NCBI GenBank assembly: GCA_044374195.1 | Contig: JBILOY010000016.1 | Location: 1-50,773, forward strand | Source of the DNA: CAIKZY01 sp044374195 | GTDB lineage: Bacteria > Actinomycetota > Actinomycetes > S36-B12 | Direction of reading: 5' to 3' | Length of the DNA stretch: 50,773 nt | Shown: positions 31,833 to 40,975 of the stretch, piece after piece | How the letters are laid out: every line of letters starts with the position of its first letter | Position numbering within the stretch: position 1 is the stretch's first letter | Position numbers and translations under genes: made by a program | Notes under the pieces: generated by a model | Database searches by the model: none | What the model saw: the letters and a program-made list of their open reading frames with translations, nothing else | What the model was told of the DNA's origin: nothing

Positions 31833-33509
31833 GTGACAACTCTCGACGCAGCGGCTGACGTATCTCAGCTCGGTTTCGGCATTGGCCTTCGGGCGATCCA
31901 CTACCGCGAATTCCTCGAGCATCGACCTCCTGTCGACTGGCTCGAGATCCATTCGGAGAACTACCTTGACCAGGCCGGCTGGGATTGGCATGTTCTGGAG
32001 GAACTGAGCGCGCACTATCCGTTCAGCCTGCACGGCGTCGGCTTGGGTCTCGGGTCTGCGCGTGGATTCTCCGATGAGCACCTGGAGAGGGTGCGGTCTC
32101 TCGTCCACCGCGTGCAACCGGCACTCGTGTCGGAGCACCTGTCGTGGGGCGCAATCGACGGACGCCAGCTCAACGACCTGCTCCCGCTCGTGTTGGACGA
32201 TACCGCGCTAACGCTCATGTGCGAGCGGGTCGAACGGGTGCAGGAGAGCCTGGATCGCCAGCTGCTCATCGAGAACTTGTCTACGTACGTCCGCTTTCAC
32301 CAAGACTCGATGAGTGAAGCGCATTTCTTGGCAGCGCTCGTGGCGCGAACAGGTTGTGGGGTACTGCTGGATGTGAACAACCTCTACGTCAATCAATGCA
32401 ACCACGAAGAGGATGCGCTCACCGCACTTCAGGAGATCCCTGTGGGCAGCGTCGGCGAGATCCACCTCGGCGGACACCTCGTCACCCCGGAGGCGGTCAT
32501 CGACCATCACGGCGATGTCGTTGCTGATCCAGTCTGGCGACTTTACGAGGCAGCCATCCAACGGTTCGGCCAGGTGCCCACACTCATCGAATGGGACACC
32601 GATATCCCACCACTCGCAGTGCTCCTCGGCGAGGCCGAGCGTGCGCGCAGCGTGGCTACGAGCGTCAGTCATCGAGTGCACGTCGAATCCGAGACCACGG
32701 TGTCAAACATCGGCAGTAGCCCTGCCAGTGTCGTTGGCTCGACACGTGACGGGCTTGCAGCAACCCAAGAGGACTTCGCTGCAGCCCTCATTGATCGCAG
32801 CCAATCGGATCGGGCTCTTCGCCTGTTCAACGGAGAGCACAGTTCACATCGTCTCGCCCTCTACCGCGGAAATCAGTTTGCCGCGTGGGAGAAAGCGCTG
32901 AGCGGCGCATACCCGGTCATTCAGATGCTCGTCGGCGACGAGTTTTTCGGAGGGCTGAGCCGCGAATTCGGTATCGCTGTGCCGTCGAGCAGCCCGGACT
33001 TGAACGAGTTAGGGTCAGGATTCGCTGACTTCCTCGAGGGCTTCCCTCACGTGGCCGACTACCCGTATTTTCCCGATGTGGCGCGTCTTGAGTGGGCACT
33101 TCACCGCGCCCACTACGCCCACTCGGCCGAGCCTGTCTCCGCGAACTTCGTTCTCGACCTGCCACCCGAGCAGTTGGCGAAGGCTCGTTTGCAGTTTCAC
33201 CCTGCCTGCGTGCTGTTCGCATCGCAATGGTCCGTGGTGCAGATCTGGCGGGCTCATCAAGAAGACGCCGACGTCAACTTGCCGGAGCGCGTGGACGAAG
33301 CAAACCACGCACTCATCGTGCGGCCGCACTGGAAAGCTTCGGTCCTGCCGCTCGAACCGGCCAGCCATGCCGCATTGGCCCACCTGGCCGACGGTGGGGA
33401 TCTTGGCTCGGCGCTGCAGGCTGCCATGGAGATTGATCAGGACTTCGATTCGGATGACCATTTGCGGCAGTGGATCGACGCTGGCCTGTTCACCCAAGTG
33501 AAGGTCTAG
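31833..33509 (+). CDS. fused BufB (MNIO, DUF692) and BufC (DUF2063) bufferin maturation protein
   Basis: A 558-residue protein combining two proteins that are usually separate. Residues about 10-275 are a DUF692 multinuclear iron oxygenase (TIM barrel). Likely metal ligands are His67 (SLHGVG), Glu101-His102 (SEHLSW), Glu147-Asn148 (IENLS), Asp180 with Asn183 (LLDVNN), His211 and His215 (EIHLGGH), His226, and Glu253 with Asp255 (IEWDTD). A Ser/Val/Thr linker (276-305) leads to a DUF2063 domain (about 310-400, TQEDFAAALIDR start and ALYRGNQFAAWEKALSGAYP), the partner thought to bind the precursor. It should oxidise cysteines of the BufA-like product into copper-binding heterocycles. No DoxX-like BufD is adjacent; a terminator follows. 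Confidence 0.9.
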   Translation: MTTLDAAADVSQLGFGIGLRAIHYREFLEHRPPVDWLEIHSENYLDQAGWDWHVLEELSAHYPFSLHGVGLGLGSARGFSDEHLERVRSLVHRVQPALVSEHLSWGAIDGRQLNDLLPLVLDDTALTLMCERVERVQESLDRQLLIENLSTYVRFHQDSMSEAHFLAALVARTGCGVLLDVNNLYVNQCNHEEDALTALQEIPVGSVGEIHLGGHLVTPEAVIDHHGDVVADPVWRLYEAAIQRFGQVPTLIEWDTDIPPLAVLLGEAERARSVATSVSHRVHVESETTVSNIGSSPASVVGSTRDGLAATQEDFAAALIDRSQSDRALRLFNGEHSSHRLALYRGNQFAAWEKALSGAYPVIQMLVGDEFFGGLSREFGIAVPSSSPDLNELGSGFADFLEGFPHVADYPYFPDVARLEWALHRAHYAHSAEPVSANFVLDLPPEQLAKARLQFHPACVLFASQWSVVQIWRAHQEDADVNLPERVDEANHALIVRPHWKASVLPLEPASHAALAHLADGGDLGSALQAAMEIDQDFDSDDHLRQWIDAGLFTQVKV

Positions 33510-33594
33510 CGAAGCACTGACCGTCGCCGTGCTTGGAATGCCGCGAGTGACGCATCTCCGGAGATAAGCCCTTCGCACTACAGCTCACGAAACG

Positions 33595-33631
33595 ACGAAG
33601 GGCCGCCCCCGGTGTGCGGGCGGCCCTTCGT
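33595..33631. terminator. bidirectional terminator
   Basis: Perfect 14-bp stem ACGAAGGGCCGCCC (33595-33608) with GGGCGGCCCTTCGT (33618-33631), loop of nine. It sits between the convergent bufferin maturase and lipoprotein genes and has TTCTGTT on the right and A-rich bases on the left, so it can serve both. Confidence 0.85.
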
Positions 33632-33640
33632 TCTGTTCGA

Positions 33641-34162
33641 CTATTTCTTGGCAAGGAGTTCGAGGGTCGAATTCATCACGTTAGTGATGCACGTGTCGGA
33701 AACCGCCGGCACATCATCCACGCCGAGTTTCTTGTAATCCTCGAAAGTAATGCAGTCGGCAACATCGCCTTCACCCACGGTGTCGTAGTAGTCGGTCAGC
33801 AGGCCGTATCGACCTTCGGGCTCATTGAGATATTCAATGACAAAATCAACGGCAATTTCCGTGCCGTCTGCCGCGGTGCAAGTCAATCCATCGGCAGAGA
33901 GAACGCCGCCCAGCCCATCGTTCTCTTCAGATGCCGTGCACGCTGCGCTGAAGTAGGCAGCGATGAGCTCGGGTGCGATGTTCAATGCACCTTCTGAAGC
34001 GGCGGCTGAAGCGGCAGGCGATGCGGCGGCCGACGCCGCGGTTGACGCTGCGGCACTGCTGGGGGCGGATGACGAGGACGAGCCCGAGGAGCACGCGGCA
34101 AGACCGAGCACTGCGACGGAAGCAAAAGCGATGGATGCGGTGAGTTTCGCGTATGAAGTCAT
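33641..34162 (-). CDS. lipoprotein of unknown function
   Basis: A 173-residue lipoprotein: signal ending GLAAC (Cys24), a long Ser/Ala/Pro linker (25-56), then a small domain of about 115 residues with four Cys (TACTASEE region, LTCTAA, DCITFED, DTCITNV). The domain is acidic and helical and resembles no family I know. It converges on the bufferin locus at a shared terminator. The Cys could form two disulfides. Another lipoprotein of similar plan is at 37417. Confidence 0.7.
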   Translation of the reverse strand: MTSYAKLTASIAFASVAVLGLAACSSGSSSSSAPSSAAASTAASAAASPAASAAASEGALNIAPELIAAYFSAACTASEENDGLGGVLSADGLTCTAADGTEIAVDFVIEYLNEPEGRYGLLTDYYDTVGEGDVADCITFEDYKKLGVDDVPAVSDTCITNVMNSTLELLAKK

Positions 34163-34245
34163 GGTCGAAGGCTAAAGCGCCAACCCCGGCCGGGCAAATC
34201 AAGGATTGATGCAAGGGGCCGGCAGATGGTGAGAAGTGAAGGCCA

Positions 34246-34830
34246 CTACCGACCCGCAGGTCGCCACAGTCCCGCCCCCGGATTGACCAACGCCACGACA
34301 GCGACAAAGGGCAGAGCGAGTAACGGGAGAATCGGCACAAAACTTGTGCCAACGAGCAAAGAAAGGAGCACCTGCATCACCACGATGGGGAGCCACAGCA
34401 GTGCGAGCGCAACGATTCGGTGGCCTTGATCCGCGCTGCTCGAGAGAATCTCAGAGGCGGCCCAGACGGTCCATAGAGCCGCAGCAAGAGACGACGTTGC
34501 CGCAGCAATTGCGTACGGCAGAGGCGACCAACCAGCCACTGCTGAAAGCAGAATCGTTGCGACCCCCGAGAGAGCCAACGCACATGAATGCGCCGGCTTG
34601 CGGACAATGTGTGACCATGATTGCCGTGGTGCGGGGGCAACTACCGAGGCAGCGACAGGCGCTGCCTGAAGCAGAACACGACGTGCCTCTTCAAGTTGGG
34701 TGAAATGAGCAGGATCACCATCAACATCCGGGTGAGCGATTCGAGCCCACATCCGCCAAGCATGGCGAACCGCTTCTGGATCTGCGGTGACAGGAACACC
34801 AAGTAAGACCGCAGCTTCGTCGCGATTCAC
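34246..34830 (-). CDS. J-domain membrane protein
   Basis: A 194-residue protein with an N-terminal DnaJ-like J domain (about 1-55; the HPD motif is in RIAHPDVDGD, with AAVLLGVPVTADPEAVRHAW as helix I-II). After a linker there are four hydrophobic segments (about 80-100, 104-124, 138-160, 163-185). It lacks the zinc-finger and C-terminal domains of DnaJ, so it is a type III J protein that may recruit DnaK to the membrane. No partner gene is adjacent. Confidence 0.75.
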   Translation of the reverse strand: MNRDEAAVLLGVPVTADPEAVRHAWRMWARIAHPDVDGDPAHFTQLEEARRVLLQAAPVAASVVAPAPRQSWSHIVRKPAHSCALALSGVATILLSAVAGWSPLPYAIAAATSSLAAALWTVWAASEILSSSADQGHRIVALALLWLPIVVMQVLLSLLVGTSFVPILPLLALPFVAVVALVNPGAGLWRPAGR

Positions 34831-34875
34831 CCGAAACTCTCCTCCAGAAGCTGCGACGGTTCCTCGTGCTCTTGA

Positions 34876-36468
34876 CTAGTTGGTTGGCTCTGGAATGACG
34901 GCAGATGGCACTTGGCATGTCGGGCCTGCGCAGTCCTTTAGCACGTTCCACTCAGCCCAGAGCGCGGCCTTGACCTGTGCGTACTTGGGGTCATTGGACA
35001 CTGACGCCATCTCATACGGATCGATGGAGCGGTCGTAGAGCTCTTCGAAACCGTCCTGGTACTTCCAGTACGAGTACCGGGCGTTGCGCACGCCGTCAAA
35101 GAGCGGAAGTGGCTGGCCACTCGGTGCATTCTGCGGGCCGCTCGAGAGCAACAACGTTCGGTTCACGATGGGCGTCCCGTTGAACAACACGTTCTTCAGG
35201 GAAATGCCGTCTGGCACTCGCCCCGTGGGCTTCACATTGGCAAGATCGAGGATCGTCGGGGTGATGTCCATAAGCGTGACCATCTGGTTAATGGTTGCTC
35301 CCTGCTTGATCCCGGGGCCAGCCATGGCGAACGGGATGTTCAGAGCAGGCTCATACGGGAAATACTTGCCCTTGCTGATGCGGTGCTGACCGAGCACGTA
35401 TCCGTTGTCACCGACGAAGACGATGTACGTATTGTCGAGCTGTCCCGTCTTGGCGAGGGTCTTGACGATGCCGTTCACTGCCTCGTCGACAGCAAGCAAA
35501 GACTGACGACGCTGGCGGTTGTCATCAACGAGACTTTGCGTCTTCTCAGCTGTCAAGAGCGGAAGGGCCTGGATGAAGGGGTGCTTGTCGCTCACGTCAA
35601 GTTCGTTGTAGCTGGGATCCGTGTCCAGCTTCATGTCCTTGAGGAGATTTTCGTGGCGCGGAGCTGGCCGCGGCGGGATGGACTGAATGCCGGTTGAGGC
35701 ATCCGGATCATCGATATCTGCCAGAGCCAAGGCGGCCTGCTTCGAGAGCGTCATCTTCAAGGGCTTGGTCTCGATATGTGGCGCAAGGAAGGCGACCTGC
35801 AGATAGAAAGGATCCTTCTTATCTGCCTGCTCGGTGATGATGTTCTGCGCGATGCTCCGGTAAACGTCCGTCGAGTAGTACTTCGGATTCTTGACATTGA
35901 AGTTTCCGTACTTCTTGCTACCGGTCGGCTGGTTCAACCGGTAGCCCCACATCTGATACGTGGACAGATCGGTTGAACCGTGCCACTCAGACCATCCCTG
36001 GGGGGTCTTCGCCTTCGGGTTGTTCATGTAGCCGTAGCCATTGATGTACTTTCCAATGTGCGCGGTGTGGTAGCCGGCATTCTTCAGCCAGGCGCCAACG
36101 AACTTCGTACCGTTGTACTTCTCCCACACCCCGTAGCCGCCATCGGGAGGGAAGTTCGCGTTCACCTTGTTGTTATGCGGGTAGCAAGCCGACATCATCG
36201 CGGCGCGTGAGGGGCAGCAGATCGCAAATGGCGTCATCATCTGAGTGAAGTTGGTGCCGCGCTGCTGAAGTAGCTTCTTCACCGCTGGCATCACGACTAG
36301 GTCCTGCACCGTCTGGTCGTCGGTCTGAATAACTACGAAATTGGGGCGAGCACTCTCCTTGGAAAGGGGTGCGCGAGCGGGCTCGGCGGCCAATGCACTC
36401 GTGAGCGAGAGGCCAACGGTCAGCGCGGTGACGACCGCGAAGATGGCGGGCGTGCGTACTGCTTTCAC
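34876..36468 (-). CDS. secreted sulfatase
   Basis: Exported arylsulfatase-family hydrolase of 530 residues. The start GTG 36468 follows GGAGG and gives a signal peptide (about 1-28, ending ALAAEP); a farther upstream ATG (36624) would add 52 residues without support. Active-site features: IQTDDQT (Asp50, Asp51, calcium), the formylglycine motif CCPSR (Cys84), GKYINGYG, and VFVGDNGYVLGQHR. Cys84 needs oxidation by a formylglycine-generating enzyme, not seen here. Sulfatases of this type act on sulfated polysaccharides or glycans, in line with a marine or detritus-using lifestyle, but the substrate is not readable. Confidence 0.92.
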   Translation of the reverse strand: MKAVRTPAIFAVVTALTVGLSLTSALAAEPARAPLSKESARPNFVVIQTDDQTVQDLVVMPAVKKLLQQRGTNFTQMMTPFAICCPSRAAMMSACYPHNNKVNANFPPDGGYGVWEKYNGTKFVGAWLKNAGYHTAHIGKYINGYGYMNNPKAKTPQGWSEWHGSTDLSTYQMWGYRLNQPTGSKKYGNFNVKNPKYYSTDVYRSIAQNIITEQADKKDPFYLQVAFLAPHIETKPLKMTLSKQAALALADIDDPDASTGIQSIPPRPAPRHENLLKDMKLDTDPSYNELDVSDKHPFIQALPLLTAEKTQSLVDDNRQRRQSLLAVDEAVNGIVKTLAKTGQLDNTYIVFVGDNGYVLGQHRISKGKYFPYEPALNIPFAMAGPGIKQGATINQMVTLMDITPTILDLANVKPTGRVPDGISLKNVLFNGTPIVNRTLLLSSGPQNAPSGQPLPLFDGVRNARYSYWKYQDGFEELYDRSIDPYEMASVSNDPKYAQVKAALWAEWNVLKDCAGPTCQVPSAVIPEPTN

Positions 36469-36710
36469 AAAAACCTCCAAAAATTGCTGACAGTGGCCTG
36501 ACGACTTAAAGTTCCACGCCTCGAATTCGCATTGGTCCGCTGGGCAGCCTACAGAAGGTCGGCGGACCCAGGTGCAAGATCCGCGTAGGCCAGTCGACTG
36601 CGCAGCCAGATACCGCGCCATCACCTATGCACGTTGAATCACCGACGAAGCCCGCCTCGGTCCGACCGAAGCCCTGCAGGTCGAAAGTACTGTTCTCTGA
36701 TGGAAATAGA

Positions 36711-36787
36711 TGGTGGGGCGGGTCGGGCTCGAACCGACGACGACCAGATTATGAGTCCGGGGCTCTAACCAGCTGAGCTACCGCCCC
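36711..36787 (-). tRNA. tRNA-Met (CAT anticodon)
   Basis: Complete cloverleaf on the minus strand: acceptor GGGGCGG with CCGCCCC, D arm GCTCAGCTGGTTAGAGC, anticodon loop CTCATAA on a CCGGA/TCTGG stem, T arm GTCGG TTCGAGC CCGAC, discriminator A and encoded CCA. The GGACTCATAATC pattern resembles elongator Met rather than Ile-2, though a lysidine-modified Ile tRNA with the same anticodon cannot be excluded. Confidence 0.93.
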
Positions 36788-36846
36788 CGTTGGGGATGCT
36801 GAATCCTATCGACTCGGGCGAACCCTTCAGCGCGGAAGGATGTCGA

Positions 36847-37407
36847 TCACGAGGTGGTGGTCAGATCACCGTCGAGCAGGTTCTGCGCGACCACGTCGAA
36901 GTGATAATCCGAATCCCCTGGTGCCTTGCTGAGCACCCAGATCAGATCGAAACGATCCTCGGGCCAGTGACTTGGGATCTCGGCACGGTTACTGACGGGC
37001 AGCTTGGCGATCACGTCAGTCATCGAGCCGTGATGCCAGCACACGAGGGTGTCTCGAGGGTCGCTGAGGATCGATGCCGCGAGCTCTGCGCCATGCTCGT
37101 GATCGAAGCTCTGGTCAACAGGTAGAGCGAGTCGGTGCGCCAGCGGCGTAGCCGTGTCGACCTCGCGCTTGCTCTTGTAGCCATCGGTTGACTTCGTAGC
37201 GACAATGCGCGCCGGCATCACCACATTCGGGTGCGTGGGGTACGGCGCATGAGCGAAGAGCGCAGCGAGCGCACCTGCCCTCGTCCATCCACGAACCGAG
37301 AGCGAATGAGGGTCGTTCTCGCCCTTGTGGTTGATGCCATGCGGAGGACCATCGTCGCCAGGCTTCTCGCCATGGCGGATGAACATGACAACGTCAGGAT
37401 TCCTCAC
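36847..37407 (-). CDS. histidine phosphatase family protein
   Basis: A 186-residue phosphoglycerate mutase-like protein. The catalytic motif is FIRHGEKPGDD (RHG at 11-13), followed by the usual arginine position in LSVRGWTRAGALAALF and a late His in LVCWHHGSMTDV. The start is GTG with AAGG nearby. The chain is shorter than a typical PGM; the role may be phosphohistidine or small-molecule phosphatase. It lies between two tRNA genes on the same strand and 9 bp downstream of a lipoprotein gene. Confidence 0.82.
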   Translation of the reverse strand: MRNPDVVMFIRHGEKPGDDGPPHGINHKGENDPHSLSVRGWTRAGALAALFAHAPYPTHPNVVMPARIVATKSTDGYKSKREVDTATPLAHRLALPVDQSFDHEHGAELAASILSDPRDTLVCWHHGSMTDVIAKLPVSNRAEIPSHWPEDRFDLIWVLSKAPGDSDYHFDVVAQNLLDGDLTTTS

Positions 37408-37416
37408 GAGGCGACC

Positions 37417-38013
37417 TTATGAGCAGAACTTGCCGAGATCGGCGAAAGCCACTTCAGTCTCGTCCTTGAAGGCCTGAGTCTGGGCGATCTTCAACGTCTC
37501 GGCGTCAACCCCACTGGCCTTTGCCATTTCATCGACCGTGCCGTTCTCGAGGGCCGGGTTCTGGAGCAAGGTCAAGAAGATGGCCATGGTGACCTGAAGT
37601 TCAGCCACCTGCCTTTCGGTGAGCGCCTTAAGCCGCTCGGCCTGGCTGAGAGCCTGAGTGCCCTTGATCAGTCGCTTTGCCGCGAGCAGGACGCCAGCTT
37701 CGGTGTCGCCGGAGTTCTCCGGCAGTGCCGCCTTGTCATAAAGAGGTGCGGTGAGCAGGCAGAAAGCGTTCTTGCTCAGGTTGGACGGGACCGGTGAAGG
37801 ATCGGCGGCGAGTTCGGCGGCGTCCTCCGATGACAGTGCCGAAGCTGCGGGCGAAGCAGCATCCGAGGCCACTACTTCCGTCGAATTCGATGCAGCAGGA
37901 CTCGCGGAGGTTGCCTCGGTCGCGGTCGACGAATTGGAGCAGCCGGTGAGCACGAGCGCAGCGCACATCCCCAACGCTGCGAAAGTTGCGGAGAGGGCTC
38001 GAACGCGTGACAT
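37417..38013 (-). CDS. lipoprotein of unknown function
   Basis: A 198-residue lipoprotein: signal ending VLTGC, Ser/Ala/Thr linker (about 26-75), then a helical domain with two Cys (AFCLLTAP and the C-terminal KFCS). I do not recognise the domain. The start ATG 38013 has AGGAG upstream; a longer reading frame would run through the tRNA-Asn and is rejected. It may be cotranscribed with the histidine phosphatase 9 bp downstream. Confidence 0.72.
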   Translation of the reverse strand: MSRVRALSATFAALGMCAALVLTGCSNSSTATEATSASPAASNSTEVVASDAASPAASALSSEDAAELAADPSPVPSNLSKNAFCLLTAPLYDKAALPENSGDTEAGVLLAAKRLIKGTQALSQAERLKALTERQVAELQVTMAIFLTLLQNPALENGTVDEMAKASGVDAETLKIAQTQAFKDETEVAFADLGKFCS

Positions 38014-38091
38014 GTGACTCCTATCGGGATGTCCGCTCAGTCTAGGCAACAAGCTCAACGCGGCTTGAGCGCGGCCGCGCTGAAGAAAGCC

Positions 38092-38115
38092 AAAAGGCCG
38101 GGATTTCTCCCGGCC
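38092..38115 (-). terminator. terminator of tRNA-Asn
   Basis: On the minus strand GGCCGGGA (38115-38108 side) pairs with TCCCGGCC (38103-38096 side) around GAAA, followed by TTTT. It lies 9 bp after the tRNA 3' end. Confidence 0.85.
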
Positions 38116-38123
38116 CTTTTCGC

Positions 38124-38199
38124 TGGCTCCCCCATCTGGACTCGAACCAGAAACCCTTCGATTAACAGTCGAATGCTCTGCCAATTGAGCTATGGGGGA
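38124..38199 (-). tRNA. tRNA-Asn (GTT anticodon)
   Basis: Complete minus-strand cloverleaf: TCCCCCA acceptor paired with TGGGGGA, D arm GCTCAATTGGCAGAGC, anticodon loop CTGTTAA with anticodon GTT, T arm CTGG TTCGAGT CCAG, discriminator G and encoded CCA. Confidence 0.95.
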
Positions 38200-38252
38200 T
38201 CAAGGCCTGAGAAGGATATCAACCGTGGTGCTGCGCTTCGAATCGGGCTGGT

Positions 38253-38759
38253 TCAGATGCCCAGGGCCTCGCGCAGGGCGGCTAACTCCTCATCGGCTCG
38301 TGCCCGAAGGGTGGGATCCGAGGCGTTGAGCCCCGTGTCGAAGACGACCGACCACCAGATGGTCCCCTCATCCCCATCGCGGCGGGCGACCATGCGGGCT
38401 CCCGCACCCTCGCCGAGCTCCACATGCTCGGAGATCACCACGCTCTCGGTGACGAGAGCAAAGACGGCAGCCGGCAGATCACCGGACTCCTCGACGCGAA
38501 GCTTCACGATGCCCTTGGTGGCGCCTGTCGTGTCGTGCACCGTGATGGTGAGAATCGGATCGTCCCAGGTTGCCTTGCTGATGGAATCCCAGCGGAACCG
38601 CTCCTTGACCTGCTCGGGATACAGCGCCTTGTCTGTGGCAAGGGTGTAACGGTCGTTGGCAGGGTCGACTCCCCACGCGATGATCCGCTCACCCTTGGGG
38701 ATCTCCAGGCGTTCACGAATACCGGCGGGCAGGCGGCGCGTGCGTCGTAGGCCGAACAT
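38253..38759 (-). CDS. conserved hypothetical protein after dnaG
   Basis: A 168-residue soluble protein with a beta-rich middle (IIAWGVDPANDRYTLATDKALY) and an acidic helical C terminus. I know it only as a small actinobacterial protein often found next to dnaG; no function can be given. Its ATG overlaps the dnaG stop by one base (TGATG), so it is translationally coupled. Confidence 0.72.
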   Translation of the reverse strand: MFGLRRTRRLPAGIRERLEIPKGERIIAWGVDPANDRYTLATDKALYPEQVKERFRWDSISKATWDDPILTITVHDTTGATKGIVKLRVEESGDLPAAVFALVTESVVISEHVELGEGAGARMVARRDGDEGTIWWSVVFDTGLNASDPTLRARADEELAALREALGI

Positions 38760-40627
38760 CAGGTGGTCTGCCCTGTGGCATTGGCACGCAATGATCGGCG
38801 GTAATCCTCGAGTGCCATCAGGTCGCGCATGACCTCGGTAGCTGCTTCTGGATCATCGTCGGTGCGTTGCAGACGGCCCTTGAGCTCTTCGATGCGACGG
38901 GAGGCATCAAGCTCAAGCAGACGAGCGATGACGCTGGTGGCGTAACGCACATCTTGACCGGCGTCGGCGGGCAACGGATCGACCGAGAGTTCGCGCACCA
39001 GATTGCGCACCTGGTCGTCAGCGCAGTGCTCAAGCACCGCATCGATCCAGGCGAGACCATCGACACCCTCGGACGGATACCCCGCGCCGGCGATTGCCTG
39101 GTGCACTGCGACAGCGCTCGGGTGCGTGTAGGCGGTCTCTTCCACGCTCTCGTACCAGTGAGTGACGATGGCCGGCTGCTGCAGGGCGCACTTGAGTGCC
39201 TCGCGCTCGATCACCATCACGGGATCACGACGGCCAGGTTGGGTCGGGCGACTGGGCAGAGTTTGCTGCGGCGGCTGCGCATCACGGGCTACCGGCGCAG
39301 CTGACTTGCCGCCCTTGCCCACGGCCTTTCTCACTGTCTCGACATCAAGGCCGAGCCACTTCGCGAGTTCGCGCGTGTATTCCGGGCGGATCGCTGCATC
39401 GCGAATCTTCGCGACGATCGGCGCTGCATCGTTCATCGCGGCAATGCGACCCTCGACGCGATCAAGATCGTGCTGCTTGAGCGCAGATTTGATGGCGAAC
39501 TCGAACAAGGGAACTCGTCGATCGACAAGTGCCCTAACCGCAGCATCGCCCTGCTGCAGGCGAAGATCACAGGGGTCGAGACCGCTGGGCTCGACTGCCA
39601 CGAAGGTCTGGCTCACAAACTTCTGGTCCTCCTCGAATGCGCGCAGGGCGGCCTTCTGGCCGGCAGCGTCACCATCGAAGGTGAAGACGACGCTGCCGCG
39701 CATCTGGTCGGAGTCCATGAGCAGGCGGCGGAGCACTTTGATGTGCTCGGCACCGAAGGAGGTACCGCAGGTTGCGACCGCATTGGTGACACCGGCGATA
39801 TGACAGGCCATGACGTCGGTGTAACCCTCGACGATGACGGCCTGCTGCTCCTTGGAGATGTCCTTGCGAGCAAGATCGATTCCGTAGAGCACCTGACTCT
39901 TCTTATAAAGAGGTGATTCGGGGGTGTTCAAGTACTTCGGCCCCTGGTCGTCGTCATAGAGCTTGCGAGCTCCGAAGCCGACGACATCTCCGGCGAGATC
40001 CTTGATCGGCCAGACCACTCGGCCACGGAAGCGGTCGTAGATGCCGCGGTCACCCTGGCTGACCAGGCCGCCGGCCTGCAGCTCAGCATCGGTGAAGCCC
40101 TTCTTGCGCAGATGCGAGGTCAGTGCGTCCCACGACTTCGGCGCGTAGCCGACGCCGAAGTGAGCGCACACCTCGTTGTCGAAGCCGCGCTGCTTGAGGA
40201 ACTCGCGGCCGATCTGGGCCTCGGGAGACTCGAGCTGGTGACGGTAGAACTCGGCAGCTGCCTTGTGCGCCTCAACCAGACGAGTGCGCTGACCGGCCTG
40301 ACGGTTGACTGCCGCTCCACCGTCGACGTAGCGCAGCTCGACGTTGGTCTTGGCAGCGAGCTTCTCGACCGACTCGGCGAAACTGAGGTGATCGATCTTC
40401 TGGAGGAAGGAGAGGACGTCACCGCCCTCGCCGCAGCCGAAGCAGTACCACATGCCCCGACTCGGAGTGACGTGAAAACTGGGGCTGCGCTCATCGTGGA
40501 AAGGGCACAGGCCCTTCATCGAGCCGCCGCCCGCGCTCTTCAGCGTGACGTACTCGCGCACGACGTCGTCGATCTTGGCCCGCTCACGGACTTCCGCGAT
40601 GTCCTCATCGCGAATTCGGCCGGCCAT
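38759..40627 (-). CDS. dnaG: DNA primase
   Basis: Synthesises RNA primers at the replication fork. The 622-residue protein has the CHC2 zinc domain (Cys41, His44, Cys62, Cys65 in LCPFHDERS and WYCFGCGEGGD), the RNA-polymerase core with the Toprim motifs VIVEGYTDVMA and FTFDGDAAG, and a C-terminal helicase-binding domain. Length is normal. Order with dgt and dusB upstream is typical of actinobacteria. Confidence 0.96.
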   Translation of the reverse strand: MAGRIRDEDIAEVRERAKIDDVVREYVTLKSAGGGSMKGLCPFHDERSPSFHVTPSRGMWYCFGCGEGGDVLSFLQKIDHLSFAESVEKLAAKTNVELRYVDGGAAVNRQAGQRTRLVEAHKAAAEFYRHQLESPEAQIGREFLKQRGFDNEVCAHFGVGYAPKSWDALTSHLRKKGFTDAELQAGGLVSQGDRGIYDRFRGRVVWPIKDLAGDVVGFGARKLYDDDQGPKYLNTPESPLYKKSQVLYGIDLARKDISKEQQAVIVEGYTDVMACHIAGVTNAVATCGTSFGAEHIKVLRRLLMDSDQMRGSVVFTFDGDAAGQKAALRAFEEDQKFVSQTFVAVEPSGLDPCDLRLQQGDAAVRALVDRRVPLFEFAIKSALKQHDLDRVEGRIAAMNDAAPIVAKIRDAAIRPEYTRELAKWLGLDVETVRKAVGKGGKSAAPVARDAQPPQQTLPSRPTQPGRRDPVMVIEREALKCALQQPAIVTHWYESVEETAYTHPSAVAVHQAIAGAGYPSEGVDGLAWIDAVLEHCADDQVRNLVRELSVDPLPADAGQDVRYATSVIARLLELDASRRIEELKGRLQRTDDDPEAATEVMRDLMALEDYRRSLRANATGQTT

Positions 40628-40975
40628 GGGCTGATTCTAGGCGGCGGTTGACCACCTTCAGACGGAGGAATCCACACCGCTCGGGTAGATCGGGAGACGC
40701 ACACCCCCGTTCCTCCGGTGCCACCTCTGCAGATGCGCGCCGGAGCCACGTCTCCCGCCCCGAGCCGAACTCGACGCTTCGCAAGTTAATGCTCGAAAGC
40801 CAGGTCGACCGACAGTTAGGGCCCTTAAGAAGGACAAAACGGGATATGTCCAGACTTCTCCCTTTTCACTCGTCCACCCACCCCGCAGCCGATCGCGGGG
40901 ATATCGTTCCTCCACCTGTCATCACTTTTGTGGCAGACATAGGGATGCTCCAAGATTCCCAGGAGGGCGAATGCC
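40628..40975. other. 348-bp intergenic region between dnaG and a LuxR gene
   Basis: Divergent promoter region. It contains the perfect palindrome AGGGCCCT near 40819, the inverted repeat GGACA-N10-TGTCC (40832-40836 and 40847-40851), and a good AGGAGG before the LuxR start. No convincing gene or tRNA. Confidence 0.5.
40832..40851 (+). promoter_or_regulatory. inverted repeat, possible LuxR operator
   Basis: GGACA and TGTCC in inverted orientation separated by ten bases, 125 bp before the LuxR-type start. GGACA also flanks the dyad in front of the paralogous regulator at 21787. Operator function is inference. Confidence 0.35.

Noticed and set aside
36469..36624. Longer start for the sulfatase
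   Set aside because: The added 52 residues include several Cys and no signal; GGAGG and the signal peptide fix the start at 36468.
38014..38184. Longer start for the lipoprotein at 37417
   Set aside because: It would translate through the terminator and tRNA-Asn; AGGAG and the lipoprotein signal support 38013.
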